Positions 1 to 8,358 of a stretch of DNA of 46,927 nt are shown here, piece after piece. A model generated the notes under the pieces. The model worked only from the letters and a program-made list of their open reading frames with translations, ran no database searches and was not told the origin of the DNA. Position 1 is the first letter of the stretch; each line of letters opens with the position of its first letter. The stretch comes from Vibrio thalassae. Lineage in GTDB: Bacteria; Pseudomonadota; Gammaproteobacteria; Enterobacterales; Vibrionaceae. The translations under genes and the position numbers were made by a program. The DNA lies in assembly GCF_900089835.1 (NCBI RefSeq), contig NZ_OANU01000027.1, positions 1-46,927 on the forward strand, in the 5' to 3' direction.

Positions 1-42
1 CATGCTGACTACCTAGCACTCACCCGATTTTGTGGTTATCAG

Positions 43-253
43 GAGGATCGTCCTCTCACGATTTAGATCCCGATTGGCAAATGCCAACCTTCGTTACATT
101 GTCAGAGCCGCTACTTTATTCAGGCTCCTAGGTTCATCTGGTGATACAGATGGTTCACTCGTTAAGCGGTGAACAGCGCTTCATACGACTTCACGTCGCA
201 CGCCCCAAAGCTTGTTAGATCACATACTCTACTCATTTTTGGGGCGTGCGTTT
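43..253 (+). ncRNA. Run of hairpins ending in a terminator-like stem; candidate structured RNA
   Basis: Six consecutive perfect short inverted repeats are visible: GAGGA/TCCTC (43-55), TTGGCA/TGCCAA (74-87), GAGCC/GGCTC (105-127), ATCTG/CAGAT (136-151), GTTCAC/GTGAAC (153-174) and CGAC/GTCG (186-198). A 13-bp perfect stem (197-209 with 238-250) follows and ends in TTT. The last small hairpin and the big stem share bases 197-198, so they are mutually exclusive, as in an attenuator. No coding frame covers this stretch. I do not recognise the RNA family. The 5' end may lie outside the window, and the strand is inferred from the T-run. Confidence 0.4.
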
Positions 254-339
254 GACCTACTAAAACTTATCCGATTAACTTGATAACTTAGCATTCCCGT
301 TTTAGGCGACATCTTGCAGCCTAATTTTCCCTTCATGTG

Positions 340-433
340 GCATAACTTATTGATTATTAGTTGAGTCAATATGAAAAAGGCTGCATTATGGAAGGATGAA
401 AGACGACAATTTATCGTCTAATAAGCGTTATGC
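340..433 (+). other. attC-like recombination site
   Basis: The simple-site arms are perfectly complementary: GCATAAC at 340-346 and GTTATGC at 427-433. Inside them are complementary L-type arms (TTATT after the first, AATAAG before the second). An internal hairpin GACGA/TCGTC lies near 402-418. This layout (R'', L'', L', R') and the 94-bp length match integron attC sites. The GST-like gene begins 16 bases after the R' box, as expected for a cassette. The assignment rests on structure only. Confidence 0.5.
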
Positions 434-448
434 TTTTCGGGAGGATGT

Positions 449-1048
449 ATGGAAGTTTCGCTCTATAGCGCAAAAGGCTCGAATAGTTCTGAAAGGGTGG
501 AGTGGGTACTCAATTTTAAGGGTATACGTTACGATAGAATTGAGATCAGCTCTGACGAACTAACGACAACATACCTAGATATAAATCCTTTTGGCTATGT
601 CCCATCTCTTTGTGTTGATGGCTCGGTATTTTCTGAATCAATGGCAATTATTGAGTATTTGGAAGAACGCTTTCCTAATCCAAACTTATTTGGCAAAAGC
701 CTCAATGAAAAAACTCACATCCGCAGAGTTTGTGAGTATGTGAACTCCAGTATTCACTCTCCCCAAAACAGAACAGTATTAAGGTTTATGCGTCCAGAGT
801 TAGATGAGAGTTCAAAGCGAGGACTTCGTGGGGACTGGATTATGCGTTGCTTAGAAAAGTTAAGTATATCGATCTGTTGTGAGTCAGGATTTGCAGTAGG
901 TAACGACTTTAGCGTAGCCGATATATTTGTGGCTTCAATCTACAAAAAAGCGTTGCAACATGGTTGTGCGAGAAACGGCTTTTACGACAAGCATTTGATG
1001 TACATTAGGGCAAATGACATTGTTGTGGTTTCAGAACCACAAGCATAA
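449..1048 (+). CDS. Glutathione S-transferase family protein
   Basis: This 199-residue protein has an N-terminal thioredoxin-like GST domain (about 1-80). It carries a Ser-rich active-site region (SNSSERVEWVLNFKGI), the cis-proline segment GYVPSL, and the glutathione-contacting ESMAIIEYLEERFP motif, then an all-helical C-terminal domain ending with DFSVADIFVASIY. The pattern resembles zeta/maleylacetoacetate-isomerase-like GSTs, but the substrate cannot be told. The ATG at 449 has a GGGAGG ribosome-binding site 5 bases upstream. The stop codon lies inside GCATAAC, an R''-type attC box, as is common for integron cassette genes. The next gene starts only 20 bases downstream. It is probably an acquired cassette gene encoding a cytosolic conjugation or isomerase enzyme. 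Confidence 0.75.
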   Translation: MEVSLYSAKGSNSSERVEWVLNFKGIRYDRIEISSDELTTTYLDINPFGYVPSLCVDGSVFSESMAIIEYLEERFPNPNLFGKSLNEKTHIRRVCEYVNSSIHSPQNRTVLRFMRPELDESSKRGLRGDWIMRCLEKLSISICCESGFAVGNDFSVADIFVASIYKKALQHGCARNGFYDKHLMYIRANDIVVVSEPQA

Positions 1049-1049
1049 C
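1043..1049 (+). other. Solitary attC R'' box (remnant)
   Basis: GCATAAC overlaps the stop codon of the GST-like gene and is the exact reverse complement of the GTTATGC at 427-433. The remainder of an attC (L'', hairpin, L', R') is missing before the next ORF starts at 1068. The recombination site appears truncated, which would fuse two cassettes. Confidence 0.35.
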
Positions 1050-1067
1050 GTTTAAGGTTTCAAAGGT

Positions 1068-1355
1068 ATGAGTGAAGAAGAACAATATGTTGAGTGTTGT
1101 ACTCACGGAAAGCATCAGGCTACGTATGTATGTCAGCATGTCGTAGAAAGTCTTCGCGACGGAAAGCCGAGAGGGTTTTGGTCGGCAGAGTCGGAGTCTG
1201 GTAATGAACGCCCGGATTCTTGGTGCAATGCTTGTGAAGACAAGGTAAATAGCGATGGTGGTGAGTGGAATGATGAATCTGAAGCGTTTGCTGGCGTAAC
1301 ACTACTATGCGGTGCTTGCTATGACCGTGCAAAAGAAATGAACGTTAATAACTAG
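1068..1355 (+). CDS. Small cysteine-rich protein, possible zinc binder
   Basis: This 95-residue protein of unknown function has several Cys/His clusters: CCTHGKHQATYVCQH near the N-terminus, WCNACED in the middle and LLCGACYDRA near the end. Such spacing suggests a zinc ribbon or treble-clef-like fold, but no named family was recognised. It is acidic and has no signal peptide or membrane segment. The start at 1068 is preceded by AAAGG 3-7 bases upstream. It lies in the same direction as its cassette-like neighbours, between the R'' remnant after the GST-like gene and a more complete attC-like site at 1372-1499, so it is probably a gene-cassette ORF. Confidence 0.6.
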   Translation: MSEEEQYVECCTHGKHQATYVCQHVVESLRDGKPRGFWSAESESGNERPDSWCNACEDKVNSDGGEWNDESEAFAGVTLLCGACYDRAKEMNVNN

Positions 1356-1371
1356 TTACATTACAAGAACC

Positions 1372-1499
1372 TTATAACAACAATAAATTTAAGCAGATTC
1401 GCAGTGCTTGGCACTTTCGGTTTGAATCAGCTTTAGTGTTTACAGCACAATGCTTTAGGTAGTAGGCAGCGTTGCTCACTACTTAATTTGGCGTTATTT
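1372..1499 (+). other. attC-like recombination site
   Basis: The left arm TTATAAC (1372-1378) followed by an AAATTTAAG segment pairs with the right side CTTAATTTGGCGTTAT (about 1482-1497). The inside contains an AGTGC-TTG-GCACT hairpin and AGTAG/CTACT arms. The arms are degenerate relative to RYYYAAC/GTTRRRY. Its position just after one cassette-like ORF and just before the next supports the call. Confidence 0.5.
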
Positions 1500-1523
1500 A
1501 GCTAGGTCAGGAATGGAGTATAA

Positions 1524-1877
1524 ATGCTTAGTTTAGTACGATTTGTAGTGGTTGCAAATGTAATAGCAGCCGGAATAGTTGTTGCGCTTGAGATGTCTAC
1601 AGGCTTCTTTGGAATTAAGTTTGTTTCGGACTACGCATTTTTCATCGTTCTATTTTTATGGGGTACAACAGCCTTATTTTTCTTGTATCCACCTCTGGGT
1701 GGTATGGGGCAGTCTGACGACAAGGTTGATAGAGTTACAGACTCAATGGTTGACCGTAGTGTTGCGGACGAAATCGATGATGAGCGGTTATCAGAAAATA
1801 CAGCCTTTTGTATCAAACTGCTTATAGCTGGGGTTCCTGCATTCCTGGTTTGTGTCCTTGCGAGCATCACAACATAA
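1524..1877 (+). CDS. Small membrane protein, unknown function
   Basis: This 117-residue protein has three hydrophobic segments: residues about 3-24 (LVRFVVVANVIAAGIVVAL), about 36-57 (DYAFFIVLFLWGTTALFFLYP) and about 94-115 at the C-terminus. An acidic hydrophilic stretch of roughly 35 residues (DDKVDRVTDSMVDRSVADEIDDE) separates segments two and three. It is probably an inner-membrane protein. No family was recognised. The stop codon overlaps ACATAAC, another R''-like attC box. The gene sits directly after an attC-like site in the cassette orientation, so it is most likely an integron cassette gene. Confidence 0.55.
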   Translation: MLSLVRFVVVANVIAAGIVVALEMSTGFFGIKFVSDYAFFIVLFLWGTTALFFLYPPLGGMGQSDDKVDRVTDSMVDRSVADEIDDERLSENTAFCIKLLIAGVPAFLVCVLASITT

Positions 1878-1878
1878 C
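1872..1878 (+). other. Degenerate attC R'' box
   Basis: ACATAAC overlaps the stop codon of the membrane-protein gene and is followed by AAATAAG and then AATTAAGCGTTGCG. This looks like a shortened attC site with poor R'. It would mark the right edge of the cassette-like run. Confidence 0.25.
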
Positions 1879-2069
1879 AAATAAGAATTAAGCGTTGCGT
1901 AGCCAACATTAAATCCCAAGTGTTGAACAAGCCCGAGCATTTATATAAATTGTGCGATCTGCTCTAGAAGGGTGGCGGCCTTGATGCTTTTCTCAAGGCG
2001 ATCTTGGAAAGGCAGAGATTTCGACACATCATCCGGTGCGTTCTGCACGTCAGTTTTGCTATTTGCTAC

Positions 2070-2126
2070 ACCTGTATTTATTCATGGTTTACTAATGTTC
2101 GATTTTCCGAAACGCATTTTTGTCCA
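2070..2126. repeat. Left copy of a 57-bp direct repeat
   Basis: By eye it matches 2919-2975 at 46 of 57 positions, sharing the cores TTATTCATG and TTTTCCGAAA and ending in TGTCCA. The two copies flank the HU-like gene in the same orientation. Confidence 0.6.
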
Positions 2127-2142
2127 AAGACGTGCTGACGCC

Positions 2143-2220
2143 GATCTCCGCAAATTGTGATCTCCGCAAATTGTGATCTCCGCAAATTGTGATCTCCGCA
2201 AATTGTGATCTCCGCAAATA
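2143..2220. repeat. 16-bp tandem repeat, nearly five copies
   Basis: GATCTCCGCAAATTGT is repeated head-to-tail four times exactly (2143-2206). A fifth partial copy runs to 2220. There are no spacers. A 16-bp period is not a multiple of three, so it is not a coding repeat. Confidence 0.9.
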
Positions 2221-2322
2221 TATTGAAGGTGTCCAATTGACGGCCTCACGTGTTTCCCTAGATGAAGCTGAGATATTCGTTGAGTGCTTACTATCGATTG
2301 ATGTTAGCTGTATTACCAAGGA

Positions 2323-2351
2323 AAAACCCACCTTTAGTTGTGGGTTTTACT
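2323..2351 (-). terminator. Rho-independent terminator after HU-like gene
   Basis: AAAACCCAC and GTGGGTTTT arms are separated by a short loop downstream (minus strand) of the HU-like gene. A/T runs on both sides would allow it to work in both directions. Confidence 0.6.
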
Positions 2352-2389
2352 TAGGTGGTTATTTATCTTAATAGTGCCAAGTGAATATC

Positions 2390-2665
2390 TTAATGATTAC
2401 AGGCTTCCTTTAAAGCTTTGCCTGCTTTAAAAGCGGGGACTTTTGCGGCGGGAATATTTAACTCCTCGCCAGTTTTTGGATTTCTACCAATACGAGCAGA
2501 ACGGTCATTTACTTTGAACGTCCCGAATCCTACTAATGATACCTCACCTCCATCAGACAGGGCTCCGACAATTGCATTTATTGTAGAACTTAAAGCCCTT
2601 TCAGCATCTGATTTTGATAATTCAGCGTTTTTTGCAATATGCTCAACCAGCTGAGATTTATTCAT
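2390..2665 (-). CDS. HU/IHF-family DNA-binding protein
   Basis: This 91-residue nucleoid protein begins [20 protein letters not shown] and carries the family signature [28 protein letters not shown] (about 47-74), including the beta-arm with the DNA-intercalating proline region. Length and sequence fit HU (about 90 residues) rather than IHF. It would bind and bend DNA without strong sequence specificity. An accessory-region location between direct repeats, instead of the usual core HU loci, suggests an extra HU paralogue, possibly mobile. A ribosome-binding site GAGGAGTG precedes the ATG. A terminator hairpin follows. Which HU type it is cannot be decided by eye. Confidence 0.9.
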   Translation of the reverse strand: MNKSQLVEHIAKNAELSKSDAERALSSTINAIVGALSDGGEVSLVGFGTFKVNDRSARIGRNPKTGEELNIPAAKVPAFKAGKALKEACNH

Positions 2666-2872
2666 GTATCACTCCTCATTTGTGAACCAGCATCAATTAT
2701 TAGATAGGCATTAAACTTGGTAAATGCAAACTTTTTAAATATAAACCCTTAACTTACATATGTTTTGATGAAACTTTGACCATTTTTTTAGAATGACAGT
2801 TGTCAGTATGACACATGTTGAGTATTATTGGCTATGCATACTTTGCTTGAAATAGTAGTAATACCTACTTTA

Positions 2873-2907
2873 CCCACTCTCATCCAGTTTGACAGTGGGC
2901 TTTTTTT
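2873..2907 (+). terminator. Terminator-like hairpin without an upstream gene
   Basis: CCCACT...AGTGGG arms are followed by CTTTTTTT on the plus strand. No plus-strand gene lies immediately upstream. It could end a small RNA or be left over from a deleted gene. Confidence 0.45.
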
Positions 2908-2918
2908 CATCCTGTCAT

Positions 2919-2975
2919 ACCTATAGTTATTCATGATTTGCTAATGTATGGTTTTCCGAAAATGATTTCTGTCCA
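2919..2975. repeat. Right copy of a 57-bp direct repeat
   Basis: Partner of 2070-2126, about 81% identical by eye. Confidence 0.6.
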
Positions 2976-3032
2976 TTTTCGAGTTAGAGAGCCTCTAATT
3001 TGATTAACGCCAGATAGTTTAGTCCACAAAGC

Positions 3033-3062
3033 AAAAAGCGAACCTTGTAAGGGTTCGCTTTT
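3033..3062 (-). terminator. Terminator downstream of gcvP
   Basis: Perfect arms AAAAGCGAACC and GGGTTCGCTTTT with a six-base loop lie about 90 bases past the gcvP stop. A/T runs are on both sides. Confidence 0.7.
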
Positions 3063-3150
3063 GAATTATTAGGAATTAACCAACTCCATTAAGATAACCA
3101 TCTTCATTAAATCGTTAACCAACTTAATTAGTTATCCTCAACAGAACTGC

Positions 3151-6015
3151 CTAGTCTTCGTAGTTCTCGATACCAGGGCAAGAACAGATCAGGTTGCGAT
3201 CACCGTACACATTATCGACGCGGTTTACTGTTGGCCAGTATTTCCAGGTTCTTTGATGCGTTGACGGGAAGCAACCTAGTTCGCGAGAGTATGGGCGATC
3301 CCATTCTTCTTTTGATAGGTCTACTTGCGTATGCGGCGCGTTAACAAGCGGGTTGTTATCGAGCGGCCAAACCCCTTCTCTCACTTGTGTCATTTCGTTG
3401 CGGATAGCAATCATTGCGTCACAGAATCGGTCTAGCTCTTGAAGGTCTTCAGACTCTGTTGGCTCGACCATTAGCGTGCCAGCAACCGGGAATGACATCG
3501 TTGGTGCGTGAAAGCCATAGTCCATGAGACGCTTGGCAATGTCTTCTTCACTGATGCCTGTTTCTTCTTTAAGTGGACGAATGTCGATAATACATTCGTG
3601 CGCTACACGGCCATTAGTGCCACGGTAAAGAATAGGGTAGTGCGGAAGTAGACGTTCCATGACATAGTTCGCGTTTAAAATCGCGACTTTCGTTGCGTCA
3701 GTTAGGCCTGCTTCGCCCATCATTGCAATGTATGCCCAAGAGATAGGTAGGATAGATGCACTACCTAAATCTGCTGCAGATACTGCGTAATCGTTCCCTT
3801 CAACACCATTTTCGATGTGACCCGGAAGGAAAGGCGCTAGGTGCGATTTAACACCGATAGGCCCCATGCCCGGACCGCCACCACCGTGTGGAATACAGAA
3901 GGTTTTGTGAAGGTTCAGGTGAGAAACGTCAGAGCCGATGAAACCAGGGTTAGTCAGACCAACCTGTGCGTTCATGTTCGCGCCATCAAGATAAACCTGA
4001 CCGCCAGCTTCGTGAACCATCTCGCACACTTCTTTCACATGCTCTTCGTACACGCCGTGTGTAGAAGGGTAGGTGATCATGATGCTTGATAGGTTTTCGC
4101 GATGTTTTTCAATCTTCGCTGCTAGGTCATCAGTGTCGATGTTACCGTTGTCGTCACACTTCACTACGACTACTTTCATTGACACCATTGATGCTGTTGC
4201 TGGGTTAGTACCGTGAGCAGAGCTTGGAATCAAACAAACGTTACGGTGACCTTCGCCGCGGCTTTCATGATAGCGTTGAATCGCAATTAGACCTGCATAT
4301 TCGCCCGATGCACCTGAGTTAGGTTGTAGCGAGAATTCATCGTAGCCAGTGATTTCACATAGCTTTTTCTTCAGATCGTTCGCAAGCGCTGTGTAGCCCG
4401 TCGCTTGCTCAATTGGTGCGAACGGGTGAATAGAACCAAACTCTGGCCAAGTCACTGGAATCATTTCAGCCGCTGCGTTTAGCTTCATGGTGCAGCTGCC
4501 CAGTGGAATCATACCGTGCGTCAGTGAGAAGTCTTTGTTCTCAAGCTGTTTTAAGTAGCGCATCATCTGTGTTTCGCTGTGGTGCGTGTTGAACACAGAG
4601 TGAGTTAGGTAACGAGAAGTACGACGGCAGTTCTCTGGAATTGCAGCAAACTCATTATCCGCGATTTCAGCCGATAGAGTTTCTACTTTCTCTTTCACTT
4701 CGAAGACAGCAAACAGAACGTTAATGTCTTCAACTGTCGTTGTCTCATCAAAGCTGATACCGATTTGACCATCGAGTTTACGTAGGTTGATGTCAGACGC
4801 GACTGCTTTTTGAAGCAGTTTATCTGTGTTTTCGCCAGTATTGACGGTGATGGTGTCAAAGAAGCTGTTGTGAGCCAGTTCGTAGCCAGATTTAGTCAGT
4901 CCCGCGGCGAGGATTGCTGTTATGTGGTGTGTACGACGAGCGATGGTTTTAAGGCCTTTTTCACCGTGGTAAACCGCATAAAACGAAGCCATGTTGGCAA
5001 GCAGTGCCTGTGCAGTACAGATGTTTGATGTCGCTTTCTCGCGGCGGATGTGTTGCTCGCGAGTTTGCATTGCCATACGAAGAGCTTGGTTACCATTAGT
5101 ATCGATAGACACACCGATAACACGACCAGGCATAGTACGCTTGTGCTTATCTTTTGTCGCCATAAACGCGGCGTGTGGACCGCCGTAGCCCATTGGTACA
5201 CCAAAGCGTTGTGCAGAGCCGATAACCACATCAGCGCCCATTTCACCCGCAGGCTTAAGTAAGGCAGAAGCAAGAAGGTCAGTTGCCACTGTGACTAGCG
5301 TTTTGTTTGCTTGAGCTTTGGCAATGATATCAGTGAGGTCACGTACTTCGCCTGTTGTGCCAGGGTATTGGACAAGGGCACCGAATACGTCTTGTTCAGG
5401 CAGTGACTCTAGAGAACCTACTTGAACGTCGAAGCCAATGAACTTTGCACGAGTTTTTACGACTTCAAGTGTTTGCGGGTGAACATCGTCAGCGACGAAG
5501 AAAACACTACTCTTGCTCTTACCTGCGCGCTTGCACAGCGTCATCGCTTCTGCTGCCGCAGTTGCTTCATCAAGCAAGGAAGCGTTCGCGATTTCCATAC
5601 CAGTTAGGTCCATGACCATTTGTTGGTAGTTTAAAAGTGATTCAAGACGACCTTGAGAGATTTCAGGCTGATAAGGTGTGTAGGCGGTGTACCAGCCTGG
5701 GTTTTCAAGAACATTTCGCAGAATCACGTTTGGCGTGAAGGTGTTGTAGTAACCCTGACCGATGAATGTGCGTTTAACTTGGTTCAAATCCGCAAACTTT
5801 TTCATTTCAATCAACATGTCCGCTTCGCTCATTGGAGCATCTAGCGTCATTGGTGTTTCAAGGCGGATTTGTGCTGGGACAGTCTCTTTAATTAGCGTAT
5901 CTAGATTCAATACGTTAATCGCGTCCAGCATCTTTTGTTGGTCAGATTTGTTTGGCCCATTGTGGCGTGCAACAAATTCATTTTGCGTACTTAGGCTTTG
6001 AAGTAATTCAGTCAT
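3151..6015 (-). CDS. gcvP: Glycine dehydrogenase (decarboxylating), P-protein
   Basis: The P-protein of the glycine cleavage system decarboxylates glycine with pyridoxal phosphate and passes the aminomethyl group to lipoyl-GcvH. At 954 residues it is the full single-chain length (N- and C-terminal halves fused, as in gamma-proteobacteria). Recognisable segments are EFVARHNGP near the N-terminus, [37 protein letters not shown], and the PLP-lysine region [18 protein letters not shown] with Lys near residue 704. The ATG at 6015 has AAGG nine bases upstream. It is the last gene of glyA-gcvH-gcvP, separated from gcvH by 227 bases that hold a palindromic repeat. A terminator lies at 3033-3062. Confidence 0.97.
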   Translation of the reverse strand: MTELLQSLSTQNEFVARHNGPNKSDQQKMLDAINVLNLDTLIKETVPAQIRLETPMTLDAPMSEADMLIEMKKFADLNQVKRTFIGQGYYNTFTPNVILRNVLENPGWYTAYTPYQPEISQGRLESLLNYQQMVMDLTGMEIANASLLDEATAAAEAMTLCKRAGKSKSSVFFVADDVHPQTLEVVKTRAKFIGFDVQVGSLESLPEQDVFGALVQYPGTTGEVRDLTDIIAKAQANKTLVTVATDLLASALLKPAGEMGADVVIGSAQRFGVPMGYGGPHAAFMATKDKHKRTMPGRVIGVSIDTNGNQALRMAMQTREQHIRREKATSNICTAQALLANMASFYAVYHGEKGLKTIARRTHHITAILAAGLTKSGYELAHNSFFDTITVNTGENTDKLLQKAVASDINLRKLDGQIGISFDETTTVEDINVLFAVFEVKEKVETLSAEIADNEFAAIPENCRRTSRYLTHSVFNTHHSETQMMRYLKQLENKDFSLTHGMIPLGSCTMKLNAAAEMIPVTWPEFGSIHPFAPIEQATGYTALANDLKKKLCEITGYDEFSLQPNSGASGEYAGLIAIQRYHESRGEGHRNVCLIPSSAHGTNPATASMVSMKVVVVKCDDNGNIDTDDLAAKIEKHRENLSSIMITYPSTHGVYEEHVKEVCEMVHEAGGQVYLDGANMNAQVGLTNPGFIGSDVSHLNLHKTFCIPHGGGGPGMGPIGVKSHLAPFLPGHIENGVEGNDYAVSAADLGSASILPISWAYIAMMGEAGLTDATKVAILNANYVMERLLPHYPILYRGTNGRVAHECIIDIRPLKEETGISEEDIAKRLMDYGFHAPTMSFPVAGTLMVEPTESEDLQELDRFCDAMIAIRNEMTQVREGVWPLDNNPLVNAPHTQVDLSKEEWDRPYSRELGCFPSTHQRTWKYWPTVNRVDNVYGDRNLICSCPGIENYED

Positions 6016-6094
6016 GATTCCTTTACCTTCTCAAAGATCCTCTGCGAGATCTTTAAAATCGTTGCTCGAATCTTATACGTCATTCCCGCTTTTT

Positions 6095-6170
6095 ATGTCA
6101 TTCCTGCGCAGGCAGGAATCTACAAAAAGCATGTGCCCAACTAACATAAGATCCCTGCCTACGCAGGGAT
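6095..6170. repeat. Palindromic intergenic repeat pair (REP-like)
   Basis: Two related palindromes sit between gcvP and gcvH: ATTCCTGCGCAGGCAGGAAT (about 6100-6119) and ATCCCTGCCTACGCAGGGAT (about 6150-6169). This type of dispersed palindrome is common between genes in marine gamma-proteobacteria and gives rise to spurious 'SFLRRQES' ORFs. In the operon mRNA it could fold and separate gcvH from gcvP expression. Confidence 0.7.
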
Positions 6171-6242
6171 GGCGACGTTTTTACGAATACGCTGATTCAA
6201 GTTAGGCGACACTAAAGCTGACGAGCAACGTCTGTATGATGC

Positions 6243-6623
6243 TTACTCGTCTTCGATAGAAGCTTGGTACTCTTCTGCACTCTTAAGGTTTTCAAGCTCA
6301 GAGGCGTCAGACATTTTCACCTTAACAATCCAGCCGCCTTCGTACGACTCTTCGTTGATAAGCTCTGGGCTGTCTTCAAGCTCTTCGTTGATTTCAACGA
6401 TTTCACCTGAAACTGGCGCGTAAATGTCGGAAGCTGCTTTTACTGACTCGACTAGAGAGAAGCTTTCGCCCGCTTCGATTTCATCTTCGACTTCTGGTAG
6501 GTCAACGAACACTACGTCACCTAACATTTCTTGAGCGTGCTCTGAAATACCGATAGTCACAGTACCGTCACCGTTGTCACGTACCCATTCGTGGCTGTCA
6601 GAAAACTTCAAAGTGTTATCCAT
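6243..6623 (-). CDS. gcvH: Glycine cleavage system H-protein
   Basis: The H-protein is the lipoylated shuttle that carries the aminomethyl intermediate between GcvP, GcvT and the L-protein. It has 126 residues, normal for the family. The SHEWV start motif is near residue 10. The lipoylation motif [13 protein letters not shown] places the modified lysine at Lys62. The conserved C-terminal block GGWIVKVK is present. The ATG at 6623 has GGAGA about 7-12 bases upstream. It lies 34 bases after glyA and is surely co-transcribed with it. No lpd-type gene is in the window, so the L-protein must be encoded elsewhere. Confidence 0.97.
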   Translation of the reverse strand: MDNTLKFSDSHEWVRDNGDGTVTIGISEHAQEMLGDVVFVDLPEVEDEIEAGESFSLVESVKAASDIYAPVSGEIVEINEELEDSPELINEESYEGGWIVKVKMSDASELENLKSAEEYQASIEDE

Positions 6624-6657
6624 TGCTTTATCTCCAATATTAAGGATGTTTTATTCT

Positions 6658-7965
6658 TTAAGTGTAAAGTGGGAAGCGTGCACACAGTGCCTTCACTTCT
6701 TTACGAACGCGTTGTTCGACTTCTGGGTTACCCTCTGGGTTTTCTACCAGACCGTCAAGAACATCGCCAATCCACTCACCGATGAGTTTGAATTCTTCAG
6801 TGCCAAAACCACGCGTGGTTCCAGCTGGCGTCCCTAAACGAATACCAGAAGTAATCATAGGTTTTTCGGTATCAAACGGTATGCCATTTTTGTTACATGT
6901 GATCCCGGCACGCTCTAACGCTTCTTCAGTTTGATTGCCCTTCAAACCTTTAGGGCGAAGATCAACAAGCATAAGGTGCGTATCAGTACCGCCAGTGACT
7001 ATGTCACAACCGCGAGTTTGCAATACTTCGGCGAGAACTTTTGCGTTCGCGATCACTGAATCGATATAAGTTGAGAACTGAGGACCTAAAGCTTCGCCAA
7101 ATGCCACAGCTTTGGCTGCAATGACGTGCATTAGTGGGCCACCTTGAAGACCCGGGAATACCGCTGAGTTAATCTTCTTAATAATGTCTTCGTGGTTAGT
7201 CAGGATCATGCCGCCGCGAGGGCCGCGTAGTGTTTTGTGTGTTGTTGTAGTGACAACATGCGCGTGTGGCAATGGGCTAGGGTGAGCACCTGTCGCAATA
7301 AGACCCGCGATGTGTGCCATATCTACCATCAGGATTGCCCCCACTTCGTCAGCGATTTCACGGAACTTGGCGAAATCAATAACACGTGGAATGGCACTAC
7401 CACCTGCAATAATCATTTTTGGTTGATGTTCAATAGCGAGAGTACGAACGTCGTCGTAGTTGATCTCTAATGTTTCTTTATCAACCCCATATTGAACGGC
7501 ATTAAACCATTTGCCAGACAGAGCAGGTCTTGCACCGTGAGTTAGATGGCCGCCAGCGTCAAGCGACATACCCATGATGGTGTCGCCCGGTTGTAAAAGA
7601 GCCAACTTAACCGCGCCGTTAGCTTGTGCACCGGAGTGAGGTTGAACGTTTGCGTACTCGCATTTAAAAAGAGCTTTTGCGCGTTCGATAGCGATAGCTT
7701 CGATGGTATCGACGTGTTCACAGCCGCCATAGTAGCGACGATTTGGGTAACCTTCTGCGTATTTGTTGGTTAGGCAGGTGCCTTGAGCTTGCATCACCGC
7801 TTTAGAAACAATGTTCTCAGAAGCGATAAGTTCGATTTGTTCATTTTGACGGACAAACTCAGCTTGTATTCCGGTGAATACCGCATCGTCTGTAGCAGAC
7901 AGGTTGGTTGAGAAGAAGCTTTCTAGGCTGTGATTTTGGTAGCTTTTCAAGTACTGAGCATTCAT
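6658..7965 (-). CDS. glyA: Serine hydroxymethyltransferase (second-copy type)
   Basis: This enzyme interconverts serine and glycine with tetrahydrofolate, using the methylene-THF and glycine handled by the cleavage system encoded beside it. It has 435 residues from the chosen start. I chose Met at 7965 over an in-frame ATG at 7989 because GGAAGG lies about 10 bases before it and the protein then begins [18 protein letters not shown]. Key motifs are [28 protein letters not shown] and the PLP-binding [16 protein letters not shown] with Lys244. It is slightly longer at the N-terminus than the usual ~417-residue GlyA, which fits the second glyA linked to gcv genes. A long leader (about 250 nt) precedes it. 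Confidence 0.95.
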   Translation of the reverse strand: MNAQYLKSYQNHSLESFFSTNLSATDDAVFTGIQAEFVRQNEQIELIASENIVSKAVMQAQGTCLTNKYAEGYPNRRYYGGCEHVDTIEAIAIERAKALFKCEYANVQPHSGAQANGAVKLALLQPGDTIMGMSLDAGGHLTHGARPALSGKWFNAVQYGVDKETLEINYDDVRTLAIEHQPKMIIAGGSAIPRVIDFAKFREIADEVGAILMVDMAHIAGLIATGAHPSPLPHAHVVTTTTHKTLRGPRGGMILTNHEDIIKKINSAVFPGLQGGPLMHVIAAKAVAFGEALGPQFSTYIDSVIANAKVLAEVLQTRGCDIVTGGTDTHLMLVDLRPKGLKGNQTEEALERAGITCNKNGIPFDTEKPMITSGIRLGTPAGTTRGFGTEEFKLIGEWIGDVLDGLVENPEGNPEVEQRVRKEVKALCARFPLYT

Positions 7966-8358
7966 GGCGGTAAACCTTCCATTGTTCAATCAGTGCCTTT
8001 TCTTACCTATTTAGCGGACTGACTGAGGCTTGTCTTAGTACTGCTTGGACCAAATATGAGTCCATTGTTGCAGCGCGAGAATATCCTAAATGTAGGACTA
8101 AATCATTCTTAAAAACGGCGCAGATCGATGTTAAAAACGCAACGAACCTGCACGGGCTAACGCATCTCTTCATCTAACAAGCTGATAACATACCTTTCTC
8201 GGCACCAATAATCAATCAAAAATTTCCTATAGGAAACACATTTTCCAAAACTGTTACCAAGAGCACGGTTTATTTTTGTACATGGTCTTTAATAAAGACA
8301 TGGCTTCATGCAACAATGAAAATGAGTCACAGGAAGTCACTAGTAGAAGAGGGAAAGC
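7966..8358. promoter_or_regulatory. Divergent control region, glyA / XRE regulator
   Basis: This is a 393-bp intergenic region. A perfect 14-bp palindrome lies at 8223-8236, leaving roughly 257 nt between it and the glyA start, so glyA probably has a long 5' leader. I looked for the conserved cores of the glycine riboswitch on the minus strand and did not see them. A small dyad GTCTTTA-A-TAAAGAC lies near 8285-8300, ahead of the XRE gene. Confidence 0.55.
8223..8236. promoter_or_regulatory. Palindromic operator candidate TTTCCTATAGGAAA
   Basis: This is a perfect 14-bp palindrome, followed at once by a related half-site pattern (GGAAACACATTTTCC). Near-identical copies occur at 8996, 9177 and 10547 around the same cluster. 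The adjacent XRE-cupin protein is the likely binder. Confidence 0.6.

Larger units (their letters stand above)
1879..2389. other. Non-coding stretch with repeats
   Basis: No convincing gene is present. It holds the left copy of a 57-bp dispersed repeat (2070-2126), the 16-bp tandem repeat (2143-2220) and the terminator for the HU-like gene (2323-2351). Short frames here have no family match that I can see. Confidence 0.6.
2666..3150. other. Non-coding stretch between HU-like gene and gcvP
   Basis: No gene seen. It contains a short dyad TGACAGTTGTCA (2794-2805), a plus-strand terminator-like hairpin (2873-2907), the right 57-bp repeat copy (2919-2975) and the gcvP terminator (3033-3062). Confidence 0.6.

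Noticed and set aside
1..260. Retron msr-msd RNA
   Set aside because: Hairpin-rich sequence fits in a general way, but no reverse transcriptase gene follows within the window and no a1/a2 flanking repeats were recognised.
2143..2220. Possible CRISPR array
   Set aside because: The 16-bp units are directly adjacent with no spacers, and there are no cas genes.
2092..2331. Minus-strand ORF across the tandem repeat
   Set aside because: It is mostly made of the repeat read in shifting frames, with no family resemblance or ribosome-binding site.
6014..6205. Short ORF between gcvP and gcvH containing SFLRRQES
   Set aside because: It is a translation of the palindromic intergenic repeat; this phrase is a known product of such repeats and there is no ribosome-binding site.
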